From positions 1 through 64,000 of the forward strand of contig DAOUKM010000019.1 in NCBI GenBank assembly GCA_034421295.1: a stretch of DNA of 64,000 bases. The letters are read 5' to 3'. Positions 51,970 to 60,328 of this stretch are shown piece by piece; positions within the stretch are counted from its first letter, which is position 1, and every line of letters starts with the position of its first letter. A program made the translations under genes and the position numbers. This DNA is from CAUZIR01 sp034421295 (GTDB lineage: Bacteria; Chloroflexota; Dehalococcoidia; Lucifugimonadales; UBA2962). Below the pieces are notes generated by a model, which was not told the origin of the DNA, did not search any database, and saw nothing but the letters and a program-made list of their open reading frames with translations.

Positions 51970-52415
51970 CAACCTACCGGGACCCTGCCAGATCGTCCGG
52001 ACAGTTCGTTGACCCATGCCGAACTGCCCTCAAGCGACTTGTCGAGTGGAGGCGTAATCTCCAGGATGGCAGACCCATAGGTGGGCATGCGCCTCGAGCG
52101 CTGCCACGCTACGACCCAGACACACTCCATCTCCGGCTTCACCTCGCATCGACCGTCCAGCCTCACGCCGCCGCAGGGGCCGTTGCGCAGATTCTTCGGG
52201 CAGGTCATCGGGCAGGTCATTCCGGTGCTGTGCAGCACGCACTGACCGCACATTCGACAATCGAAGATCGGGCCCTTGGTGATGCGCTCGATGCGCACGA
52301 ACAGCCATTCCACCGCGCCACCGGACTTCATGAGAGGACGGGCGGGCCGCAGGGCGGCCGCTGCAGTCCTGTATACGAGCTCAAGAAGGCCGGGCTGACG
52401 CTGAAGAAATCTCAT
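51960..52415 (-). CDS. MetV-type methylenetetrahydrofolate reductase C-terminal-like subunit
   Basis: The 151-residue protein is the Cys-rich partner of MetF found in Wood-Ljungdahl and C1-transfer operons. Its central motif is FDCRMCGQCVLHSTGMTCPM, then TCPKNLRNGPCGG with further Cys near CEV and MECVW. These cysteines probably carry an Fe-S cluster or zinc needed for MetF function. The N-terminal 45 residues are hydrophobic and basic but show no clear membrane helix. It overlaps metF downstream and follows the corrinoid-protein gene by 28 bases. Confidence 0.9.
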   Translation of the reverse strand: MRFLQRQPGLLELVYRTAAAALRPARPLMKSGGAVEWLFVRIERITKGPIFDCRMCGQCVLHSTGMTCPMTCPKNLRNGPCGGVRLDGRCEVKPEMECVWVVAWQRSRRMPTYGSAILEITPPLDKSLEGSSAWVNELSGRSGRVPVGWRR

Positions 52416-52443
52416 CGGCCCCCCTTCCAGCGGGCCCTACCGG

Positions 52444-53181
52444 CTAGCCTTCGACCGCCTCGACCATGGACTTGGCAAGATCCACACAGGCGATGGCATC
52501 CTTGCCGTAGCCGTCCGCACCCATGTCCTCTGCGAATTCCTGCGTTACCGGCGCACCGCCGACGATCATCTTAAACTCCTCGCGGACGCCGTTGTCCTCA
52601 AAGTACTCGATCGTCCTGCCCATGTTGGGCATGGTCGTGGTCAGCAGGGCAGACATGCCCACCACCTCTGCCTCGTGCTCGACCGCTGCGTCCATGAACT
52701 CGTCGGGCTTTGTGTCGACTCCGAGGTCATGGACGTTAAATCCCGCCCCCCGGAGCATCATGATGCAAAGGTTCTTTCCTATGTCGTGAAGATCGCCCTT
52801 TACCGTACCCATGATTACGGTCCCGATCGGCTCTATTCCCGAGGCGGACAGTATGGGTTCTATGTGCGCCATCCCGGCCTTCATAGCCCTTGCGGCAACG
52901 AGCACTTCGGGCACGAAGATCACGTTGTCACGGAACTTGATACCCACGATGGCCATCCCGGAGATCAGGCCGTCGTCCAGGACGTCATTGGCCGCGTATC
53001 CGTCGTCGAGCGCCCTCCTGGTGAGGCGATCAACCGCGTGCTGATCACCGTATATCAGGCTGTAGGCCATCTCCTGCATAAAAGGATCCCCCGAGGCAAA
53101 GAGGCCCTCGATATGCTTGCGCTCGAAAGGCTTGGTGACGTACTGCATCTCGCCAGCCAGCCCCTCGTGAACTATAGCCAT
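52444..53181 (-). CDS. Corrinoid (B12-binding) methyl-carrier protein
   Basis: The 245-residue protein is the cobalamin carrier that takes a methyl group from one methyltransferase and hands it to another. It has the helical cap domain (about residues 30-115) and the Rossmann-like B12 domain with the cobalt-ligand motif DLHDIGKN near 142, the following GMSALLTTTMPNM near 188 and GGAPV near 219. This is the MtbC/MtvC/MetH-domain type. The partner methyltransferases are encoded on both sides: the pterin-binding protein upstream, two UroD-type and a homocysteine methyltransferase further upstream. The RACo-type protein downstream would reactivate it. Confidence 0.95.
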   Translation of the reverse strand: MAIVHEGLAGEMQYVTKPFERKHIEGLFASGDPFMQEMAYSLIYGDQHAVDRLTRRALDDGYAANDVLDDGLISGMAIVGIKFRDNVIFVPEVLVAARAMKAGMAHIEPILSASGIEPIGTVIMGTVKGDLHDIGKNLCIMMLRGAGFNVHDLGVDTKPDEFMDAAVEHEAEVVGMSALLTTTMPNMGRTIEYFEDNGVREEFKMIVGGAPVTQEFAEDMGADGYGKDAIACVDLAKSMVEAVEG

Positions 53182-53255
53182 GAATCCGCTTACCTCCGCC
53201 TACACAGCGCTCGTTGGTTCCGGCCATCGATTGTCGGAATAACGGGCGACCGGTG

Positions 53256-54320
53256 TCAATTCCCCGCGCCCGTCTTCGGCGCGCTGAGCCGTCCTTCCTT
53301 GTAGGCGGCTATATAGCTCATACAGAACTCGTCCCGCCCCTCGAGCATATCCCTTGCCAGGGTGTACCTGGGGTCCGATAGGGTCAGGGCCAAGACGCGA
53401 TCCATGCGGCTTTGAATCGGGTCGATGATCCCGCTATCTGCGCCCGCTTCGACCGCAAGGCGTATGAATGTATCGTTTATGACCCTGCGCATCGGCAGAC
53501 CGAACGAGACGTTGCTCAGCCCGCCCGTCACATGCAGTTCCATGCCGTACCGGCGCCGAATATCCCGTACGGCGTCAAGGTAGTGGCATCCATAGGCACC
53601 ATCGACGGAAATGGGAAAGACCAGCAGGTCGACATACAGGTCCTCGAGATGCATGCCCCTGTGCACCGCCTCATCGATCAGCCTCGCGGCGTTGTCTATC
53701 CTCTCGGACGCGTTCGACGGCATTCCCGACTCGCCGGAGGCGGTGACGATGGCCCTGCCGTCGTAGCGCTTGACCAGGTCGAACACCTCGGGTCTCTCGA
53801 GGGCAACCGAGTTGACGAGGGGGCGGCCGAGCGACAGATCGTATTCGGCAAGGCCGGACGCGATTATGTCCGGGTTCGAGGAATCTATCGACAGCGGTAC
53901 CGTCGAGACCTCCTGGACGGCCCGCACCAGCCAGCGCATGCAGTCCTTCTGCACGTCAAGCTTGTAGGAGACCTCGTCGACGTTAAGGTCCAGGTAGCTG
54001 GCCCCCGCCGCTATCTGGCGAATCGCCTCGGCCTGAACGTACGCACGTCCCTCTGCCCTTGCCCCCTCGTCGTCTCCGATACCGCCCCTGACGGCGATCA
54101 TGAAGTGCTTTACCTGGCCCTGTTCGTACGGCTGGGTCTGCTTGACCCAATCGGGTACCGACATGGTGGCAGGCTCGCCCGCAGCATCAACGTAGGTGAC
54201 CACCTCGGTTCCATCCTCGCGCGTACGGTGTCGCCTGCCGTCGCGCAGCACGATCCGGGTCGTGTGAATATTCTCGCCGACGATCACGAAGTCCTCTGGT
54301 CGCGTGACGACCGCGCTCAT
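53256..54320 (-). CDS. Pterin-binding (methyltetrahydrofolate:corrinoid) methyltransferase
   Basis: The 354-residue chain is a DHPS-like TIM barrel that transfers methyl groups between tetrahydrofolate and a corrinoid protein. It begins VIVGENIHTTRIV near residue 12. GASYLDLNVDEVS near 104 carries the pterin-binding acidic pair, followed by VPLSIDSSNPDII near 138, LVNSVALE near 163 and VTGGLSNVSFGLP near 256. It resembles MtgA/MtvA-type stand-alone methyltransferases more than dihydropteroate synthase. ATG at 54320 is preferred to a GTG at 54338. Its position next to the corrinoid protein supports the assignment. Confidence 0.9.
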   Translation of the reverse strand: MSAVVTRPEDFVIVGENIHTTRIVLRDGRRHRTREDGTEVVTYVDAAGEPATMSVPDWVKQTQPYEQGQVKHFMIAVRGGIGDDEGARAEGRAYVQAEAIRQIAAGASYLDLNVDEVSYKLDVQKDCMRWLVRAVQEVSTVPLSIDSSNPDIIASGLAEYDLSLGRPLVNSVALERPEVFDLVKRYDGRAIVTASGESGMPSNASERIDNAARLIDEAVHRGMHLEDLYVDLLVFPISVDGAYGCHYLDAVRDIRRRYGMELHVTGGLSNVSFGLPMRRVINDTFIRLAVEAGADSGIIDPIQSRMDRVLALTLSDPRYTLARDMLEGRDEFCMSYIAAYKEGRLSAPKTGAGN

Positions 54321-54406
54321 GCGGCCCGCTCCGGCCACGGCGAGCCCGCACGAAGGGCAGTGATCAGGATCGTATTCATGGAGTCTGAACGCGGGCCGGC
54401 GGACGG

Positions 54407-55441
54407 TCAGGCACCGTTACCGGGCCTCTCGGCGGTCCAGTCGTTGACCGCCCGGGGGATCTCAAGCAGATTCTCCATGCGGGTGGCCAGCGGGATCGCG
54501 CACTCCGGGGCGATCATCTGAACGCCCGCATCAAGGCACCGGTATACCTCGCTGCGAACATCCTGCGGTCCCTTTGAGTACAGGGTGACCGGGTTATTGA
54601 TATTCCCGACCAGGCCGACGCGTCCGGCGGCGACCTTCATCGCCTCTTCCGGATCGTTCTTGGAGTCGAAGTGGAAGCTGGCCATGCCCGACTGGGCGAT
54701 ATATTCAAGCCGGTCCACCGTGTAGCCGCATATGTGCAGGATCAGCGGCACGGAAAGACGCTCAACCATTTCCTGGTGGATCTCCAGCAAAAATCGCCTG
54801 TAGTACTCGCCCGAGACCAGGTCGCCGGTGGCATGGTCAGGAAACGTCAGGACGTCAGCCCCGGCCGCGATCTGCGCCTCACCGAACAGCACGGATATCT
54901 CCTTCAGGCGGTTCAGCGCATCCAGGGTCATGGCGGGATCGTCGATGCTCATGAGCAGGAACCGCTCGACGCCGAAGACATGGTAGGCAAGAGTCCAGGG
55001 GCCCATAGTCTTGCCCACGATGGCCACCTCATCGCCGAATTCCGACTTGAGGATCTCGATGGAACGGGTGATCGTGGAGGTGTCCTGGTGCTCGAGAAAT
55101 CCCGGCGGTATCCGCACATCCTGCGGCCCCTGCCATATGGGCTTGCTCATGCGCACGGTCGGCCAGTTGTCCTTGCCCTCCCACTGCATCTCGCAGCCGA
55201 GAGCAGACGATTCCTGGATTATGGTGAAGTAGGGAGAGATGGCATCAAACCCGAGCTCCGTGTAGCCGGTCGCCGCGAGCCGGGCGTTAGACTCCGGGTC
55301 GCGATTGGCACCCGGGAAGGGGGCATCAACCAGATCCATCAACTCGACCGTCGCCACGTTAGTCGGGTTGCAAACCGGGACGCGATCGACCGGCTCTCCG
55401 GCCAGGGCGGCCAGCACCCTGTCTCTGGAGGTCATGGTCAT
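54407..55441 (-). CDS. Uroporphyrinogen decarboxylase-family methyltransferase (MtbA/MtaA-like)
   Basis: The 344-residue protein is of the UroD fold used by methylcobamide:coenzyme M and O-demethylase methyltransferases. It has SRDRVLAALAGEPVDRVP at the N-terminus, GPWTLAYHVFG near 150, a zinc-ligand motif LILHICGY near 247 and the third ligand Cys in APECAIP near 313. It lacks the Asp/Arg active-site set of true haem UroD. The frame is open for a further 48 codons upstream, but the ATG at 55441 forms an ATGA overlap with the previous gene and is preferred. It is a close paralogue of that gene; both could move methyl groups to or from the corrinoid protein. Confidence 0.88.
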   Translation of the reverse strand: MTMTSRDRVLAALAGEPVDRVPVCNPTNVATVELMDLVDAPFPGANRDPESNARLAATGYTELGFDAISPYFTIIQESSALGCEMQWEGKDNWPTVRMSKPIWQGPQDVRIPPGFLEHQDTSTITRSIEILKSEFGDEVAIVGKTMGPWTLAYHVFGVERFLLMSIDDPAMTLDALNRLKEISVLFGEAQIAAGADVLTFPDHATGDLVSGEYYRRFLLEIHQEMVERLSVPLILHICGYTVDRLEYIAQSGMASFHFDSKNDPEEAMKVAAGRVGLVGNINNPVTLYSKGPQDVRSEVYRCLDAGVQMIAPECAIPLATRMENLLEIPRAVNDWTAERPGNGA

Positions 55442-56535
55442 GTGGCTTTCACCTCCTCGGGCGAAGCCGGGCGGTCTCCACGGCCCCTGGTGTACACGCT
55501 GTCGGGATTTTGCGCCGCCCAGTCCCTTGCCGCCCTGGGAATCTCCATGACGTTCTCCAGGGGGGTCTGGAGCGGTATGGCGCACTCCGGTGCGACCAGA
55601 TCGACGCCGGCTTCAAGGCACTCGTTCACCTCGGCGCGCACCTCCTCGGTGCTCCTGGAATAGAGGGTCACCGGGTTGTTGACGTTGCCGACCAGCCTTA
55701 TCCGTCCCCCGGCCAGTTCCATGGCCCTTTGCGGATCGTTCTTGGAGTCGAAGTGAAAGCATGCCATGCCGCTATTTGCCAGGTACTGCATGCGGTCGAG
55801 GGTGTATCCGCAGATGTGCAGTATGAGCGGCACGGGGAGGCGCTCTGCCATCTCCTGATGAAGCTCCATGAGGAACCTGCGGTAATACTCGCCGGAGACC
55901 AGGTCTCCCGTCGCATGGTCGGGGAACATCAACACATCGGCGCCGGCATCGATCTGAGCCAGGCCGAACATTACCGAAACCTCCTTCAGCTTGTGCAGCG
56001 CCCGCATCGTCAGGTCGGGGTCGTCGATGCTCATCAGCAGGAAGTTCTGCACCCCGAAGGTGTGATAGCCGAGTGACCAGGGACCCATGGTCTTGCCTAT
56101 GATGCAGGCCTCATTCCCGATCTCGCGCTTGAGAATCTCGGTGGCCCTGGTCACACACAGCGTGTCGGGGTGCTCCAGGAAGCCGGGCGGTATGGCGATC
56201 TGGTCCGGGTGGTCCCAGATGGGCTCGCTCATGACGACGGTGGGCCAGTTGTCCTTTTGCTCCCACTGGATCTTGCAGCCGAGGGCAGACGATTCCTGGA
56301 CGATGGTGTAGTGGTGGTAGGTACAGTCAAAGCCCAGCTCCGTAAACCCGGTGGCCGCGAGCCGGGCGTTGAGTTCTGGGTCGCGACAGGCCTGCGGAAA
56401 CGGCGCCTCGGTCAGGTCCATCAGTTCAACGGTCATGATGGAGCCCGGGTTGATGACCGGGGGCCTGTCCACCGGCTCTCCGGCCAGGGCCGCCAGCACG
56501 CGCTCTTTCGGTTTCATGGTCTCGGTGATCGTCAT
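55438..56535 (-). CDS. Uroporphyrinogen decarboxylase-family methyltransferase (paralogue)
   Basis: This 365-residue protein shares its layout and most motifs with the next gene: PKERVLAALAGEPVDRPP, a GPWSLGYHTFG block near residue 155, FPDHATGDLVSGEYYRRF near 207, LILHICGYTLDR near 240 and APECAIPLQT near 308. The His-x-Cys...Cys zinc ligands for thiolate or methyl-group activation are present. Its C-terminus has an extra 20-residue charged tail. The stop overlaps the start of the paralogue. Two related but non-identical methyltransferases suggest two methyl donors or acceptors served by one carrier. Confidence 0.88.
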   Translation of the reverse strand: MTITETMKPKERVLAALAGEPVDRPPVINPGSIMTVELMDLTEAPFPQACRDPELNARLAATGFTELGFDCTYHHYTIVQESSALGCKIQWEQKDNWPTVVMSEPIWDHPDQIAIPPGFLEHPDTLCVTRATEILKREIGNEACIIGKTMGPWSLGYHTFGVQNFLLMSIDDPDLTMRALHKLKEVSVMFGLAQIDAGADVLMFPDHATGDLVSGEYYRRFLMELHQEMAERLPVPLILHICGYTLDRMQYLANSGMACFHFDSKNDPQRAMELAGGRIRLVGNVNNPVTLYSRSTEEVRAEVNECLEAGVDLVAPECAIPLQTPLENVMEIPRAARDWAAQNPDSVYTRGRGDRPASPEEVKAT

Positions 56536-56579
56536 CGCATGCCCGATTGCCGAACGCAGTGTTCCTCCGCGCCCAACCG

Positions 56580-57245
56580 CTACTGAGAAAAGCCCAGCGT
56601 GCCCGTGGTCATCTGACCCCGCGTATCGAACGCCTCCAGCATGTCCTCGGTCCCGCTGACGTTTCGGGCATACGGCAATAGCACCCGTACCAGGCCGTCG
56701 TACCGGCTGCCGCAGGGAAAGGCCGCCAGCGTCTCGCCGACCCTCTCCATCTCGCCGTAGCGCTCCAGGCCCGCAATGGTCGCCCGGATGCGAAGGGCGG
56801 GGCGCTTGGCCTCTCCCTCGCCCTCAATGCTGTATGCCCACCGACCACCCGTCTGTTGCGGAGTGGCGAACAGGATCATGTCGCTCTTCAGGTCCTTTAC
56901 CTCGATACGACCGGTCGGCGCGGGCACGTGGGGCGATTTCTCGACCGCCTGGCGGGCAAGAAACTTCAGCGGCCGCCTGTAGATCTGACCTCCCGGGAAG
57001 CGGAACCGGGTAGGACTACCATCAACGATCGCCAGGCCGGACAGGTCTACCGCACGATCCCTGATCTGCGTCAACCGCTCCTGCGTTCCAGGCCTGCGGC
57101 TGAAGCTCCAGACGGTGATGATGCCGTCCCTTTCAAAGAAGCCAACGGATATCTCGTCCCCGTAGGGATCTATCGGGATCAGCTCAAGACACTGACCCAG
57201 CCTCTCCAGCGTCTCGGCGACCGGCTCCCTGTCGACCCTCTCCAT
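56580..57245 (-). CDS. Conserved-looking protein of unknown function in the C1 operon
   Basis: The 221-residue product is a mixed alpha/beta protein without membrane segments. It opens MERVDREPVAETLERLGQC, has strands such as ISVGFFERDGIITVWSF near residue 27 and a C-terminal helical half (ATIAGLERYGEMERVGETL). No metal or cofactor motif is evident. ATG at 57245 lies one base past the stop of the upstream homocysteine methyltransferase gene, so a longer frame from 57347 is a shadow. The function is not known to me; its place within the operon implies a link to methyl transfer. Confidence 0.65.
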   Translation of the reverse strand: MERVDREPVAETLERLGQCLELIPIDPYGDEISVGFFERDGIITVWSFSRRPGTQERLTQIRDRAVDLSGLAIVDGSPTRFRFPGGQIYRRPLKFLARQAVEKSPHVPAPTGRIEVKDLKSDMILFATPQQTGGRWAYSIEGEGEAKRPALRIRATIAGLERYGEMERVGETLAAFPCGSRYDGLVRVLLPYARNVSGTEDMLEAFDTRGQMTTGTLGFSQ

Positions 57246-57246
57246 A

Positions 57247-58167
57247 TCAATGACCCCGCAGCACCTGGACCAGGGCTCGAATGTGCGCCGGCGTCGTGCC
57301 GCAGCAGCCGCCAAGGATGTTGACGCCGATATCCGCCAGCCTGGCAAAGCCCTCGGCCATCCGTTGGGGATCTTCCGGATAGATGAGCTGGCCCTGTCGA
57401 ATGATGGGAATGCCCGCGTTGGAGTTCAGCCAGATGGGAATCTCCGTCGCCGCCCGAAAGATAGACCCCAGTTCGACCATCCGGTCGATTCCGTTACCGC
57501 AGTTCGTGCCGACGATGTCCGCACCGCACTGTGCGAGCTGATCGACCGAGGACTGCGGCGTGTCTCCCATCATCGTGAAATAACCGCGCGGTCCCTTATC
57601 GAAGGTGGTCAGCACCGCAACCGGCAGCCCGGTGTGCTCCTTGACCGCACGCACCGCCAGCTTCGCCTCCTCCACGGAGATCATCGTCTCAATGACCACA
57701 AGGTCCGCTCCGCCCTCCTCGAGACTGATCGCCTGCTCCGCAAAGGCATGGTACACGTCGGCGGCCGGGGTGTCGCCGACCGGTTCGATCAGCTCCCCGG
57801 TCGGACCCATGGAGCCCGCGATGTACCGGGGACCGTTGATGGAGTCGGCGCCCGACCTCGCATGCTCGACGGCCAGGCGGTTGATCACTCCTGTCTGGTC
57901 GCCGTACCCGTACTTGCTCTGCATGAAGCGGCTGCCGCCAAACGAGTTGGTCTGGACCAGGTCGCAGCCGGCCCTGAAGTATTCAGCCGCCATCTCTCGA
58001 ACGATCCCGGGATGCGTAAGGTTCATCGCCTCCGGGTCGCCGCCCGGCTCAAGGCCCTTGGACTGAAGGTACGTTCCGGTGGCTCCATCGGCTATGAGCG
58101 TTCCCCCCCCTGCCAGCCGATTCAGAAAGGCCAGATTCCTGGTCCCCGCGGCGGTCACTGAATCCAT
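57247..58167 (-). CDS. Homocysteine S-methyltransferase family protein
   Basis: The 306-residue barrel resembles the N-terminal domain of MetH and betaine-homocysteine methyltransferases. It has LIADGATGTYLQSKGLEPG near residue 24, AGCDLVQTNSFGGSRF near 67, IAGSMGPTGELIEP near 116, and the zinc cysteines in VGTNCGNG near 219 and GGCCGTTP near 285. It probably methylates homocysteine, taking the methyl group from the corrinoid protein encoded in the same operon. The frame extends to ATG at 58167 and overlaps the end of the upstream gene by 13 bases. The MetH modules are spread over separate genes here. Confidence 0.9.
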   Translation of the reverse strand: MDSVTAAGTRNLAFLNRLAGGGTLIADGATGTYLQSKGLEPGGDPEAMNLTHPGIVREMAAEYFRAGCDLVQTNSFGGSRFMQSKYGYGDQTGVINRLAVEHARSGADSINGPRYIAGSMGPTGELIEPVGDTPAADVYHAFAEQAISLEEGGADLVVIETMISVEEAKLAVRAVKEHTGLPVAVLTTFDKGPRGYFTMMGDTPQSSVDQLAQCGADIVGTNCGNGIDRMVELGSIFRAATEIPIWLNSNAGIPIIRQGQLIYPEDPQRMAEGFARLADIGVNILGGCCGTTPAHIRALVQVLRGH

Positions 58168-58496
58168 TCGTCTATGGCTCCGGGTGTGGGGTCGCGCATT
58201 CCCTGGTTATGCAGGTCCCTTATCCGGCCGACGAAATCGCGCGGCATCCCGGAGTTATATCGCTCGGCGAGCTTTCCGGCAGCCTCTCTCGCGGTGGCCT
58301 CGACCTCATGCGGCTTGGCCCAGTGCCAGCCCTCCAGGTACTCGTCGGTGCCGTAGCTGCCCTCAAACATGGCGATGGCATCCGCGCCCTCCTGGAAACG
58401 ATCATCGAGCATCACCGAAACACGGCCGACCTCATCCTCGGCCTGCACCTGAACCGGCACTTCTTTCCAATAGAGAACCCGGACCTTCGCTTTCAT
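58155..58496 (-). CDS. Virulence-factor-family protein (C1 operon type)
   Basis: The 113-residue product starts KAKVRVLYWKEVPVQVQAED, then RVSVMLDDRFQEGADAIAM, and carries the block YLEGWHWAKP near residue 60. This is the pattern of the short 'virulence factor' family (PF13769-like). Despite the name, that family sits in many methyltransferase operons with corrinoid proteins and MetF, as I recall. Its biochemical role is unknown. ATG at 58496 was preferred over a start six codons earlier. It heads the minus-strand operon and is divergent from the amidase gene. Confidence 0.75.
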   Translation of the reverse strand: MKAKVRVLYWKEVPVQVQAEDEVGRVSVMLDDRFQEGADAIAMFEGSYGTDEYLEGWHWAKPHEVEATAREAAGKLAERYNSGMPRDFVGRIRDLHNQGMRDPTPGAIDEWIQ

Positions 58497-58616
58497 GGGG
58501 AACAATGGCGCCAATCATACCACCGCATCCCGTGTCACCGGCGCTCGTTGACACTCCGCCGGGGCGTCCATACGATGGCTCAGTTCCCGCCTGGCGGGCC
58601 GGCAAGGAGAAGCGCT
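58497..58616. promoter_or_regulatory. Divergent intergenic region of the C1 operon and amidase
   Basis: These 120 bases must hold the promoters of the 12-gene minus-strand operon and of the amidase. No cobalamin riboswitch is recognisable. AAGGAGA at 58603-58609 is the amidase ribosome-binding site. Confidence 0.45.
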
Positions 58617-60050
58617 ATGACGACGGAATCACGTGACAGGGACCTGGCCTTCGCCCCTGCGACAGAACTTCGTGGCCTGGTGGCCAGCAAGGACATCTCT
58701 CCAGTTGAACTCACCCAGCTGTACCTGGACCGCATAGATCGGTTCGACACCTCCCTGAATGCCTACCTAACGGTAGATGCCGAGGGAGCCCTTGCGGCGG
58801 CGCGCCGGGCGGAGCAGGCGATCGCCAGGGGAGACGAGCTGGGGCCGCTGCACGGCGTGCCCATCTCGATAAAGGACCTTCAGATCACCAGGGGGCTGCG
58901 CACCACCTCGGGCTCTGCGATCTTCAGGGACAGGGTGCCGGAAGAAGACTCGATCGTCGTCGAGAGGATCCGCGCCGCAGGCGCAGTCATTCTGGGCAAG
59001 ACCAATACCCCGGAGTTCGGGCTGCTCGGGGTAACGGTCAACAAACTTGGCGGGCCCTGCCGCAATCCATGGAATACGGACCGCACTACCGGTGGGTCTT
59101 CAGGTGGAGCGGCCGCCGCAGCCGCGGCCGGTCTGTGCGCACTCTCGGAGGGGAGCGACGGCGGAGGCTCCATCCGCATACCTTCGAGCTTTTGCGGCAT
59201 CTTCGGCATCAAGCCCACCCAGGGCCGGGTCCCCAAATACGCCGGTGCCGGAATACCGCTGATGGCGAACCACTTCAGCCAGTCCGGCCCCATGACCCGC
59301 AACGTACGCGACGCAGCGGTGCTGCTGGAGGTACTTGCCGGATACGATTCCCGGGACCCCTCCTCGATGCGCGAGACCGTCCCGGATCTGGTGGGCGCCC
59401 TTGACCGGGACGTTGGGAATCTGGCGGTGGGCTGGAGCCCCGACTACGGCTACGCCCCGGTCGATCCCGATGTGCTCAGGATCTGCCGTTCGGCTCTGGA
59501 CGGACTGATGGACGCCGGCTGCGAGATCGTCGATTCGGACCTCGTCCTCGACTCACCGTTCGAGGCGTTTCAGCCGCTGTTTGCGACCATGGCTTTCGCC
59601 TCCTACGGATCGTTTCTGGACGGCGATCTGACCGACTATGCCAGACACACAATAGAGAGGGGCGCGAGTGTCTCGGGTTCCGAATACGCACTTGCCCTGG
59701 GCCATATGGACCTGATCCGCTCATCAATCGAGGAGCAGCTCGATCGCTTCGACCTTCTCGCCTCGCCCACCCTGGCGGTCCCCGCCTTTAAGGCCGGCGG
59801 TCCCCTGGACACCGTAAGTGAGATCGCCGGCAGGGAGGTGGATCCGTGGTGGGGATATTTCCCGTTCACGTTCCCGATCAATGTGGCAGGCCTGCCCGCC
59901 GTCAGCATACCCGCCGGATTCTCGGATGACGGCCTTCCCGTGGGCCTTCAACTGGTGGGAAGGCGCGGCGCCGAGGAGACGCTGGTGGCGGTCTCGGCAG
60001 CCCTGGAGCGGGCGCGGCCCTGGGCTGATCGTCGTCCAGAGATCGGATAG
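58617..60050 (+). CDS. Amidase (amidase-signature family)
   Basis: The 477-residue hydrolase has the Ser-cisSer-Lys triad of the amidase-signature family: Lys in GVPISIKDLQITRG near residue 83, GGSSGGAAAAAAAG near 158, and the nucleophile region GSDGGGSIRIPSSFCG near 179. It likely cleaves a small amide, though related proteins are also amidohydrolases of other kinds. ATG at 58617 has an AAGGAGA site; the much longer open frame from 58209 lies antisense to the virulence-factor-family gene and is not real. It lacks GatA-specific blocks and has no gatB or gatC beside it, so it is not the tRNA amidotransferase. A terminator follows. Confidence 0.93.
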   Translation: MTTESRDRDLAFAPATELRGLVASKDISPVELTQLYLDRIDRFDTSLNAYLTVDAEGALAAARRAEQAIARGDELGPLHGVPISIKDLQITRGLRTTSGSAIFRDRVPEEDSIVVERIRAAGAVILGKTNTPEFGLLGVTVNKLGGPCRNPWNTDRTTGGSSGGAAAAAAAGLCALSEGSDGGGSIRIPSSFCGIFGIKPTQGRVPKYAGAGIPLMANHFSQSGPMTRNVRDAAVLLEVLAGYDSRDPSSMRETVPDLVGALDRDVGNLAVGWSPDYGYAPVDPDVLRICRSALDGLMDAGCEIVDSDLVLDSPFEAFQPLFATMAFASYGSFLDGDLTDYARHTIERGASVSGSEYALALGHMDLIRSSIEEQLDRFDLLASPTLAVPAFKAGGPLDTVSEIAGREVDPWWGYFPFTFPINVAGLPAVSIPAGFSDDGLPVGLQLVGRRGAEETLVAVSAALERARPWADRRPEIG

Positions 60051-60264
60051 CATCTCGCGCTCGTTGACTGCGGAAAACGGTAATGTTAAAAATGGCCTTG
60101 GCAAGATAGGATTCGCAAGCGCAAAGAGCCGACGATGACAGAGCCCCGACCAACCGCAGTTACCCTTCCTTCGCGCGCATTTGCGCGTGAAACCTGGGTT
60201 GGAGACGACGAGTACCGGGAATCGGCCTCTACCTGAACGCATTACAGCAAGCAATCATCCGCAG

Positions 60265-60295
60265 AGGCCTCCCGGTTGGGAGGCCTTTCTGTTTT
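60265..60295 (+). terminator. Rho-independent terminator
   Basis: A 9-bp perfect stem (AGGCCTCCC/GGGAGGCCT, 60265-60273 with 60278-60286) with a GGTT loop is followed by TTTCTGTTTT. It lies 215 bases after the amidase stop and 34 bases before the ABC permease start. It may therefore either end the amidase transcript or act as an attenuator in the ABC leader. Confidence 0.85.
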
Positions 60296-60328
60296 ATGGC
60301 GGATCTGGAGTCCCGGGATTGTTAGACG

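Noticed and set aside
53412..54521. A 369-codon plus-strand frame
   Set aside because: It is antisense to the pterin-binding methyltransferase gene, whose motifs are unmistakable.
58209..58616. An upstream extension of the amidase
   Set aside because: The added residues are antisense to the virulence-factor-family gene; the real start with AAGGAGA is at 58617.
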